This document shows positions 7,207 through 13,789 of a DNA stretch of 14,666 bases, one piece after another. Made by a program: the position numbers and the translations under genes. The notes under the pieces are model-generated. The model had not been told where the DNA came from, did not search any database, and saw nothing but the letters and a program-made list of their open reading frames with translations. Numbering within the stretch: position 1 is the stretch's first letter; each line of letters opens with the position of its first letter. The DNA is from JBAXQQ01 sp037131695 (GTDB taxonomy: Bacteria > Armatimonadota > Hebobacteria > CAIYQO01), in contig CAZWZF010000087.1 of NCBI GenBank assembly GCA_964638715.1, forward strand, positions 1 to 14,666, written 5' to 3'.

Positions 7207-8439
7207 ATGCTGATGATTGAAAAAATAACAGATTTTCTTGTGCTTGCCTGGATTGGTCCGGGGTGTGAACAGATAACTGCGAAAACAATGGGTGATTTAG
7301 CGGCAGGTGGTTTTAACGCGTCTCTTTCATCTTTATCGCCGGATATGATGATACCCCAACTTGATATCGCGCATGCTGCCGGAATAAAGATAATTATGAG
7401 CATACCGGGTATGCGGGTAGCAAACGGGTCGGTAACAGAAGAATGGAAAGAAAGGATGCTGGATGTTATACAGCAGGTGCGCAATCATCCGGCACTGCTG
7501 GGATATTATATAGCCGATGAACCAAAGATAGACCGTATGGCAGATATTGCGAAAGCTTTTGCGTTTTTCCGTGAACATGACCCGGAACATTTGCCGTATT
7601 GTAACCACTGGACTGTTAATATGAGTTGGTGTGGGTACCGCAGTTATGACGAAATGTGGACAGATTACGGTAAGATTTGTTCACCGGATTTTGTCAGTTC
7701 CGACCTATACCCATTCTCGACAGTTCCGGAAGATGAATGGTTGGCAAACCGGGATAAAGACCCACATTATTATCCCCGTCATAAGGCGAAGATATGTATT
7801 CATTTTTTTGAAATGTTAGATATAATCCGACAAAAATCACAGGCCTGGAATGTGCCGGTGTGGATGTGTAATTACGGAACCTATGCCTATTCGTCGGATA
7901 CCCGTGATGGTGAAATGCTTTTTCAGGTGATGATGAATCTTGCGTATGGCGCGAAATGCATTCAGTATTTCACCTACGCTCACGGTAGCATGATGATAGA
8001 CCCACCGGATAACGCACCTAATGACAATTGGCAGTCTGCCCGTCGGATTAATAGTGTATTGAAAGCGTGGGCGCCGAAATTAATGAAAATGAAAAGTATT
8101 GGTGTATATCACCATCCTGCAAACCTTGTGTATACCCGTCCACTTGACCAATATTTACTGGGTAATCCCAATGACCTTTTTACCCGTGGAGATGCAGTGG
8201 TGATTGGACAGTTTACAGATGATGATGGATATGAATACGCCTTAATTGTTAATAGAACTCCATTTGAACCGGCGCAGATTAATTTCTGTTTTGGCACCGA
8301 TGATTATGTGGAGGAATGTAGTGGACAAACCGGAGAATGGATAAAACCGTGGCCATATAATCCACGGAAAATGCCGTTGCATTTTACCCCCGGTCAGGGC
8401 AGATTATTCCGTTTTAAACGCAATATTGAAATAACCTGA
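7207..8439 (+). CDS. Putative intracellular TIM-barrel glycosidase (clan GH-A-like)
   Basis: This 410-residue protein has no signal peptide. It shows an (alpha/beta)-barrel pattern, including HPALLGYYIADEP (94-106); Glu105 in a YxxxDEP context is a good candidate acid/base, as in clan GH-A and GH42-like enzymes. Later barrel strands are suggested by PVWMCNYG (217-224) and GAKCIQYFTYAHG (248-260), the latter common in beta-galactosidase-like proteins. The last 90 residues look like a beta-sandwich (GYEYALIVNRTP). The start is uncertain: AGGAA at 7199-7203 fits either the ATG at 7207 or, with better spacing, the ATG at 7213. It lies six bases behind the secreted hydrolase-like gene, suggesting it acts on the products of that enzyme. 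I cannot name the substrate. Confidence 0.65.
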   Translation: MLMIEKITDFLVLAWIGPGCEQITAKTMGDLAAGGFNASLSSLSPDMMIPQLDIAHAAGIKIIMSIPGMRVANGSVTEEWKERMLDVIQQVRNHPALLGYYIADEPKIDRMADIAKAFAFFREHDPEHLPYCNHWTVNMSWCGYRSYDEMWTDYGKICSPDFVSSDLYPFSTVPEDEWLANRDKDPHYYPRHKAKICIHFFEMLDIIRQKSQAWNVPVWMCNYGTYAYSSDTRDGEMLFQVMMNLAYGAKCIQYFTYAHGSMMIDPPDNAPNDNWQSARRINSVLKAWAPKLMKMKSIGVYHHPANLVYTRPLDQYLLGNPNDLFTRGDAVVIGQFTDDDGYEYALIVNRTPFEPAQINFCFGTDDYVEECSGQTGEWIKPWPYNPRKMPLHFTPGQGRLFRFKRNIEIT

Positions 8440-8453
8440 TTCTTTTCAGGTTA
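8432..8453. repeat. Hairpin overlapping the stop codon
   Basis: TAACCTGA (8432-8439) pairs perfectly with TCAGGTTA (8446-8453) around a 6-base loop. The left arm contains the TGA stop codon of the preceding gene. A run of A, not T, follows, so it is not a classic forward terminator. It is the first of three consecutive inverted repeats in this 212-base gap. Confidence 0.55.
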
Positions 8454-8457
8454 AAAA

Positions 8458-8483
8458 TATCCACAGTAGTTTAATTGTGGATA
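8458..8483. repeat. Second hairpin in gap before GH65 gene
   Basis: TATCCACA (8458-8465) pairs perfectly with TGTGGATA (8476-8483); the stem can be extended inward by a G-U and a T-A pair. Read on the - strand it is followed by TTTTT, on the + strand by AAAAT. With the neighbouring hairpin it may end the upstream operon or shield its 3' end. Confidence 0.5.
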
Positions 8484-8494
8484 AAATAGATTTC

Positions 8495-8545
8495 AAGGAT
8501 TCTGTAAAATATAGAACAAATCAAGTTTCACTAAACAGAATCTTT
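8495..8545. repeat. Long-stem inverted repeat upstream of GH65 gene
   Basis: AAGGATTCTGT (8495-8505) can pair with ACAGAATCTTT (8535-8545) over 11 bases with one G-U, enclosing 29 bases. It lies directly upstream of the operator-like element at 8564-8575, where the promoter of the GH65 gene is expected. It may be a regulator-binding dyad or a transcript structure. No consensus promoter is seen here; TAAACA (8532-8537) with CAAAAT (8555-8560) at 17-base spacing is the best weak candidate. Confidence 0.4.
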
Positions 8546-8563
8546 AAATAGAAGCAAAATACT

Positions 8564-8575
8564 GTTAGCGTTAAC
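8564..8575. promoter_or_regulatory. Operator-like element, copy 3, before GH65 gene
   Basis: GTTAGCGTTAAC is the most symmetric of the three copies: only positions 5 and 8 do not pair. It lies 76 bases before the start codon at 8652. Its presence here links the phosphorylase gene to the two pseudopilin operons, whose promoters carry the same element. A LacI-family regulator is the likely reader, by the CG-centred dyad shape. Confidence 0.6.
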
Positions 8576-8651
8576 TTGTAAATATGATGGCTAATTATGC
8601 CAGATAATACAGGCAGTAAATTTTATAATAGCTGGAAAGTGATAAGAAAAA

Positions 8652-10880
8652 ATGACTGAAAAAGATCGAATAAAAAATAATGATTCAGCCTGGCAAATGG
8701 TTGAAGAACAGTTTGACCCACGTAAACTGTCGCATTTTGAAACGTTATTCACGTTGTCAAATGGATATGCCGGCGTTCGCGGTTCATTGTCAATGTCGCC
8801 ACTGCTTGCCGACCCTGGTTTTTATGTTGCTGGCGTTTATGAATCGCGTGGCGGATATGAGACAGAACTGGTGAATTTGCCATGTTGGCTGTCGGTAAGC
8901 GCATACCTTGATGGATTTACCCTTGATTTGAAAAAGGGAAAAGTTATCGATTACCGGCGCGTTTTGGATATGCGACGGGGAATACTGATTACCGACATAA
9001 CCTGGAAAGATGACGCAAAACGCACGTGGAAGTTTACATCCAACCGTATAATGCACCAGACTGAGAAACATCTGGGTTTGGAATGGGGCACAGTTACGGT
9101 AATTGATGCCGGTGGAAAATTAGAATTAATTTCAAAGATAGACGCATGGGCAGTTAAGCATGGTTCTTTATCTGGAAAGACCTGTTACGATAATTGCAAA
9201 TTACAGAATTCCGGTGATGACGCAGGGATATCTCTACAGTTAACAACACAAAAGACCGGTTTTACGGTGGCAGAATCCAGCATTATTTCCGCGCCGGGTG
9301 TTGTTAATCGAATGGTATCAATTGATGATGATCGTATTGAAGAACGTTTAACAGTGCCGGTGCAACCAGGCGAAGTAATACCATTTAAAAAGTTTACTAC
9401 TATATATACTTCCCGTGATGTTGAAAATCCATCAGATGCAGCAGTTGAAGAACTAAAACGTCTTACATCATCTGATTTTGATGAGTTAGTGGATGAACAT
9501 ATAAAAGCCTGGGAAGAAATTTGGAATAATATCGATATCTGTATAGACGGTGACGAACGCGCGCAGTCGGGTATGCGCTTTAATCTTTTCCATCTGGCGT
9601 CTATGCCTAATAAAAATGATGATAAGGTATCGATTGGTGCCAAGGGTTTGCATGGCAACGGATATCAGGGGCATGTTTATTGGGATACAGAAATTTTCAT
9701 GCTTCCGATGTTCATTTATACCCAACCGGAGATTGCCCGGACATTGTTGCAATACAGGTACAGCTTCTTATCCGACGCGGTTGAGAATGCCAGAGATATG
9801 GGGGTAACCGGCGCTAAGTTCCCCTGGCACAGTTCGCATATTGGCCGCGAAACCAATTGGTTGGGATGGCAGGAACATCTTAATCCTGATATCGCTTATG
9901 CTGTTGACCAGTATATTAGCGCAACCGGTGATGATGATTTTTATTTGAAATATGGCGCGGAATTGATAATAGCCACTGCGGCGTATTGGCCGGCACGTGT
10001 GGTATGGGAAGATGGTAAGGGTTACGTGTTGCATAACACCTGTGGTCCTGATGAAATACATACCAATATCAGTAATAACGCGTATACAAATTATCTTATT
10101 CGCTGGCATATGCAACGGGCGGTAAAGGCGGCAAAATATTTACAGGATAACGGGAAATGGCAGGAAATCAGTGAGAGATACGCGATAAAAGATTCTGACC
10201 TTAAAATATGGGATGATATTTGTAATAAAATGTATCTTCCATATCTGCCGGGACAGATTTTCCTTAACCAATTTGATGGTCATGAATTATTATCGGAACG
10301 CGAAATAGACCGTACCATGACGAAAATGCAATATGTTGGTCCGGTTCAGCATTCATTTAAAACAACCAAAGTGGCGCAACAGGCAGATACTGTATTACTT
10401 TATACCTTGTTCCCACACGATTTTTCACTGGAAGAACAAAAACAGGCATATCTATTTTATGACCCGCGTTGTTCGCATACTTCTACTCTTAGTCGTTGCA
10501 TATATTCACGGGTGGCAACACAATCCGGTATGCTGGATGAAGGACTGCGCCAATTTATGGTTTCATTGGAAACGGATACCGGGGTTAACGCGGAATGCGA
10601 GTCTGGCATTCACGCCGCCTGTTTAGGTGGTAACTGGTTGGCGATGATAATGGGATTCGGTGGATTTACTATAAAAAATGGTATGCCGTCATTTGCGCCG
10701 GTTTTACCGGAAAAATGGTCATTGTTATCTTACAGTATAAAATGGCGTAGTATAAAACTGAATATACAAATTAAAAAAGAAACTATAGAAATATCAACAA
10801 AATGTGGTAAATGTGATGTTTTGATTGCAGATAAAATTGTAACTGTAACTACAGTACCACAGAAAATTTCTTACATTTAA
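8652..10880 (+). CDS. GH65 disaccharide phosphorylase (specificity unknown)
   Basis: This 742-residue protein is a cytoplasmic family GH65 inverting phosphorylase, which splits an alpha-glucoside such as maltose, kojibiose, nigerose or trehalose with phosphate to give beta-glucose 1-phosphate. The N-terminal beta-sandwich domain begins with NGYAGVRGS (37-45). The (alpha/alpha)6 barrel has GLHGNGYQGHVYWDTE (332-347), KFPWHS (389-394) and GPDEIHTNISNNAYTN (465-480), with Glu468 as the general acid. KVAQQAD (573-579) and CSHTSTLSR (607-615) mark the phosphate- and substrate-binding end. Length fits the family (about 740-800). HTSTLS differs from the HDSSLS/HGSSLS that I associate with better known members, so the acceptor may be unusual. 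The ribosome-binding site is weak. A beta-phosphoglucomutase follows, the standard partner for the product. Confidence 0.9.
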   Translation: MTEKDRIKNNDSAWQMVEEQFDPRKLSHFETLFTLSNGYAGVRGSLSMSPLLADPGFYVAGVYESRGGYETELVNLPCWLSVSAYLDGFTLDLKKGKVIDYRRVLDMRRGILITDITWKDDAKRTWKFTSNRIMHQTEKHLGLEWGTVTVIDAGGKLELISKIDAWAVKHGSLSGKTCYDNCKLQNSGDDAGISLQLTTQKTGFTVAESSIISAPGVVNRMVSIDDDRIEERLTVPVQPGEVIPFKKFTTIYTSRDVENPSDAAVEELKRLTSSDFDELVDEHIKAWEEIWNNIDICIDGDERAQSGMRFNLFHLASMPNKNDDKVSIGAKGLHGNGYQGHVYWDTEIFMLPMFIYTQPEIARTLLQYRYSFLSDAVENARDMGVTGAKFPWHSSHIGRETNWLGWQEHLNPDIAYAVDQYISATGDDDFYLKYGAELIIATAAYWPARVVWEDGKGYVLHNTCGPDEIHTNISNNAYTNYLIRWHMQRAVKAAKYLQDNGKWQEISERYAIKDSDLKIWDDICNKMYLPYLPGQIFLNQFDGHELLSEREIDRTMTKMQYVGPVQHSFKTTKVAQQADTVLLYTLFPHDFSLEEQKQAYLFYDPRCSHTSTLSRCIYSRVATQSGMLDEGLRQFMVSLETDTGVNAECESGIHAACLGGNWLAMIMGFGGFTIKNGMPSFAPVLPEKWSLLSYSIKWRSIKLNIQIKKETIEISTKCGKCDVLIADKIVTVTTVPQKISYI

Positions 10881-10944
10881 GGAACTTTTATAACTGATTA
10901 TATGAAAATTTATGGTTCAGTGTTTATGGTTTAACATTTTTTAA

Positions 10945-10971
10945 GATATTTCTTCAAAATGAAGAAATATC
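10945..10971. repeat. Hairpin between GH65 and pgmB genes
   Basis: GATATTTCTTC (10945-10955) and GAAGAAATATC (10961-10971) form a perfect 11-bp stem with the 5-base loop AAAAT. No T-tract follows, so a partial terminator, processing site or stabiliser is more likely than full termination. It lies 64 bases after the GH65 stop codon. Confidence 0.55.
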
Positions 10972-10994
10972 CATATTTATGATGAAATATCCAT
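10964..10994. repeat. Direct repeat of GAAATATCCAT
   Basis: GAAATATCCAT occurs at 10964-10974 and again at 10984-10994, a 20-base period. The first copy includes most of the right arm of the adjacent hairpin, so the left arm (10945-10952) could pair with either copy. The second copy ends at the weak -35 candidate of the pgmB promoter. Confidence 0.45.
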
Positions 10995-11022
10995 TTACTT
11001 TGATACTAAGCAGTCATAAAAT
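10994..11022 (+). promoter_or_regulatory. Possible promoter of the pgmB gene
   Basis: TTTACT (10994-10999) and TAAAAT (11017-11022) are spaced by 17 bases; the -10 hexamer is identical to that of the promoter at 2631-2659. The -35 matches at four of six positions. The operator-like element found at the other promoters is absent here, so this gene may be read both from its own promoter and by read-through from the GH65 gene. Confidence 0.4.
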
Positions 11023-11048
11023 TGTTGAAGAAGATAATGTCTGTTTCT

Positions 11049-11062
11049 TCTGATTAATCAGA
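11049..11062. promoter_or_regulatory. Perfect 14-bp palindrome before pgmB
   Basis: TCTGATTAATCAGA is fully self-complementary and ends four bases before the ribosome-binding sequence GGGAG (11067-11071). It could be a dimeric regulator site inside the leader or a small RNA stem. It does not resemble the GTTARCGYKAAC element. Confidence 0.35.
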
Positions 11063-11078
11063 TAGTGGGAGATTTATT

Positions 11079-11732
11079 TTGATACAAGCTATAATATTTG
11101 ATCTCGATGGTGTTTTGGTTTCTACTGATGATTTGCATTTTCAGGCGTGGAAACAGATAGCGGATATCGAAGGAATCCCATTTACCAGAGAAGATAATCA
11201 TCGTTTACGTGGTGTTGGAAGGATGGAAAGTCTGATGATTATTCTTGAAAAAGCAGTTAGAAAACATTCGTTTGATGAAAAGAAAAATATGGCGGATAAA
11301 AAGAATAATATCTATCGTGAATCATTATCAACTTTAACCCCATCTGATATATTACCGGGTGCGCGTGAAATTTTAGAAGAATTGCGCCAAAATAGCATTA
11401 AGACGGCAATAGGTTCTTCAAGCAAAAATGCCATGGAAATTATGCATCGCACAGCGTTGTTAAATCTGGTTGATGTTATAATAGATGGTAACGCTATTAA
11501 CGAAACTAAGCCAAGCCCTGAAGTGTTTTTAAAAGCGGCGCAGAGATTAGGTGTTAATGCTGAAGAATGCCTGGTAATTGAAGATGCCATGGCAGGTATA
11601 GAAGCAGGCAGACGGGCAGGGATGGCGGTTTTTGGCATTGGTACCCCACAAACATTACCGGGTGTAAAATATTTAGCAAAATCTCTTGCTGATGTTACTG
11701 TCAATGAATTATTATTGCTGCAACCGGAATAA
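11079..11732 (+). CDS. pgmB: Beta-phosphoglucomutase (HAD superfamily)
   Basis: This 217-residue cytoplasmic enzyme converts beta-glucose 1-phosphate to glucose 6-phosphate. The start codon is TTG at 11079, supported by GGGAG seven bases upstream. The HAD nucleophile and acid/base are Asp8 and Asp10 in FDLDGV, with Thr16 and His20 in the STDDLHFQAW cap-hinge segment. RLRGVGRMESL (42-52) is the substrate-recognition loop of beta-phosphoglucomutases. Ser114 (motif II, GSSSKN), Lys144 (motif III, TKPSPE) and Glu168-Asp169 (motif IV, IEDAMAGIEA) complete the active site. These positions lie within one residue of those known for the Lactococcus lactis enzyme, so the family call is firm. It follows the GH65 phosphorylase gene, whose product is its substrate. 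Confidence 0.93.
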   Translation: MIQAIIFDLDGVLVSTDDLHFQAWKQIADIEGIPFTREDNHRLRGVGRMESLMIILEKAVRKHSFDEKKNMADKKNNIYRESLSTLTPSDILPGAREILEELRQNSIKTAIGSSSKNAMEIMHRTALLNLVDVIIDGNAINETKPSPEVFLKAAQRLGVNAEECLVIEDAMAGIEAGRRAGMAVFGIGTPQTLPGVKYLAKSLADVTVNELLLLQPE

Positions 11733-11763
11733 TAACCGGAAAATTATAACAAGAGGAATTAAC

Positions 11764-13776
11764 ATGTCTATTCCATATCGTCAGATACACCTTGACTTCC
11801 ACACATCAGAACATATTCCCGGTATTGGTTCAGCCTGGAATAAAGAGCATTGGCAAAAAACATTGCAAACAGGTCATGTAAATGGCATTAATGTTTTTGC
11901 TGTTTGTCATCATGGTTGGAGTTATTATGATACCAAAGTAGGTAAACGTCATCCGCATCTGGCAGACGGTATTAATTTAACCCGCATTATGATAGATGCC
12001 TGCAATGAAATTGATGTTAAAACCCAGGTATATTTAACCGTGGGGGTAAATAACATGGTTGCGCGTCAGCATTCAGAATGGCGCGCGATAAATGTTCACG
12101 GCGGATATTACGGTTGGAGTCAAAGTCCGGTTGATCCTGGTTTCCATATGCTTTGTTTTAATACCCCATATCTTGATTATGTATGTGATGAAATACGCGA
12201 ATTAGCCCGACTCTTTCCGGATACGGAAGGATTTTGGCTGGATATAATTCATAAAGCGGTATGCTATTGCCCGTGGTGTATGGAAAGCATGGTAAAGTTG
12301 GGATTAAATCCGGCAGATAAAGCAGATGTAGAAACCCATGCTGATATAGTGTTGCAGAATTATTATAAACGCACCCTTGCCGCACTGCGTGAAGTGCATC
12401 CGACAATGATGTTAACCCAGAATAGTGGCCATGTTGTCCGCGGTGATCGACGATTTTTGGACCATGTTACACATCTGGAACTGGAAAGTCTGCCAACATG
12501 GGGTTGGGGATATGACCATTTTCCGATGTCGGCGAAATATTCACGGCTTACAGGAATGGAATTTCTTGGCATGACTGGCAAGTTTCATACTACCTGGGGT
12601 GAATTCGGTGGTTTTAAACACCCAAACGCTTTGCGTTATGAATGCGCGGCAATGATAGCATATGGCGCAAAATGTTCTGTGGGTGACCAGTTGCATCCTG
12701 ATGGTTTGCTGGATGAATCAACTTATAAAATTATCGGTGAGGCCTATGCGGAGGTAGAAGCAAAAGAGGCATGGTGTGACAATAGTAAAAACATTGCCGA
12801 TGTAGGATTATTATCCGCAGTTGCTCTTGACCCCGCGCATGTTGCCGGTGAAGATTCTGACACCGGTGCTGCCAGAATTCTGTTTGAAGGACATATTCTG
12901 TTTGATATGCTGGATAGTGAAATGGATTTCAAACCCTATAAATTGCTGATAGTATCTGATGAAGGCAAAATATCACCTGCTTTAAAGGCTAAATTGGATA
13001 ATTATATTGCCGGCGGTGGAAAAATTCTTTTCACCGGACGCAGCATAATTGATGTCGATGGAAAATTGCATTTTGATTGTGGTGCGGATATAGTAGGTGA
13101 CAGTGAATTTACTCTGGATTATATTCTGCCGTTGCCGGAACTTCGTCCGTCTTTTATAGAATCTCCCATGATTATTTATTCAAAATATCCGCGTATTAAA
13201 ATTGGTACTGGCACATCATTGGGTGATGTATATGAACCATATTTTGAAAGGGCATGGAACCACTTCTGTTCTCACCAGCATGCACCCGCACGCCGTGAAG
13301 TATCAGGTTATTCCTGTGGTGTTGAGAAAAATAATGTCATGTGGTTGCCGATGGATTTATTTGTTTCATACCGAAAAATGGGTCAGGTAGCGTTAAAAGA
13401 TTTCTGTCTTGCATGTATACGAAGGATGCTGGGTAATGGCATCGGTCTTGAAATAAATCTACCAAGTACCGCCAGAGTTTCATTAACAGAACAACCGAAT
13501 GAAAATAGGTATGTATTGCATCTGCTATATGGAAATCTGGTACAACGGGGTGGATTGCAACAGACACATAAAGAGCCAATGTATATGGAAGTCATTGAAG
13601 ATTTAACACAGTGTTGTGATGTTAAAGTTTCTTTGTTGACAAATAATTCGGTGTCAAAAGTCACCCTTGAACCACAGGGGATAGAAATACCGTTTAATAT
13701 AATTGATGGCCGTTTAACATTTGTTGTTGACAGTTTCATTTGCCATCAAATGGTGTGTATACAAACAAAAAACTGA
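11764..13776 (+). CDS. GHL6-like hydrolase with GH42-type trimerisation-like domain
   Basis: This 670-residue protein has no signal peptide. The start is the ATG at 11764, with AGAGGA (11752-11757) six bases upstream; the frame is open further upstream but that part overlaps pgmB. Residues about 8-340 resemble hypothetical glycosyl hydrolase 6 (GHL6) and alpha-fucosidase-like barrels: HWQKTLQTGHVNGINVFAVCHHGWSYY (29-55 region), GFWLDI with Asp160 as candidate nucleophile, then a CxCxxC cluster (Cys167, Cys169, Cys172). Residues about 345-500 have the flavodoxin-like layout of the GH42 trimerisation domain (LLIVSDEGKISPALKAKL and YIAGGGKILFTG). The remainder is probably a beta-sandwich. It lies 31 bases after pgmB and 13 before the next gene, so the three are likely cotranscribed. 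The substrate is not determinable. Confidence 0.75.
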   Translation: MSIPYRQIHLDFHTSEHIPGIGSAWNKEHWQKTLQTGHVNGINVFAVCHHGWSYYDTKVGKRHPHLADGINLTRIMIDACNEIDVKTQVYLTVGVNNMVARQHSEWRAINVHGGYYGWSQSPVDPGFHMLCFNTPYLDYVCDEIRELARLFPDTEGFWLDIIHKAVCYCPWCMESMVKLGLNPADKADVETHADIVLQNYYKRTLAALREVHPTMMLTQNSGHVVRGDRRFLDHVTHLELESLPTWGWGYDHFPMSAKYSRLTGMEFLGMTGKFHTTWGEFGGFKHPNALRYECAAMIAYGAKCSVGDQLHPDGLLDESTYKIIGEAYAEVEAKEAWCDNSKNIADVGLLSAVALDPAHVAGEDSDTGAARILFEGHILFDMLDSEMDFKPYKLLIVSDEGKISPALKAKLDNYIAGGGKILFTGRSIIDVDGKLHFDCGADIVGDSEFTLDYILPLPELRPSFIESPMIIYSKYPRIKIGTGTSLGDVYEPYFERAWNHFCSHQHAPARREVSGYSCGVEKNNVMWLPMDLFVSYRKMGQVALKDFCLACIRRMLGNGIGLEINLPSTARVSLTEQPNENRYVLHLLYGNLVQRGGLQQTHKEPMYMEVIEDLTQCCDVKVSLLTNNSVSKVTLEPQGIEIPFNIIDGRLTFVVDSFICHQMVCIQTKN

Positions 13777-13789
13777 TTGAAGGGGAAAT

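Noticed and set aside
8584..8607. Tiny frame MMANYAR in the leader of the GH65 gene
   Set aside because: Seven codons with no ribosome-binding site; frames this short are expected by chance.
9185..9658. Open frame of 157 codons on the - strand inside the GH65 gene
   Set aside because: It lies wholly within a gene whose family motifs are clear, is Ser-rich and low in structure, and has no convincing ribosome-binding site.
10584..10595. GTTAACGCGGAA resembling the operator-like element
   Set aside because: It is inside the GH65 coding region, breaks the conserved AAC arm and has no promoter nearby.
10909..10931. Direct repeat TTTATGGTT with a 14-base period
   Set aside because: Only two 9-base copies in AT-rich non-coding DNA; no array and no partner element.
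11686..11763. Upstream extension of the GHL6-like gene
   Set aside because: It overlaps the end of pgmB, encodes an Asn-rich stretch with no family similarity, and the ATG at 11764 has a proper ribosome-binding site.
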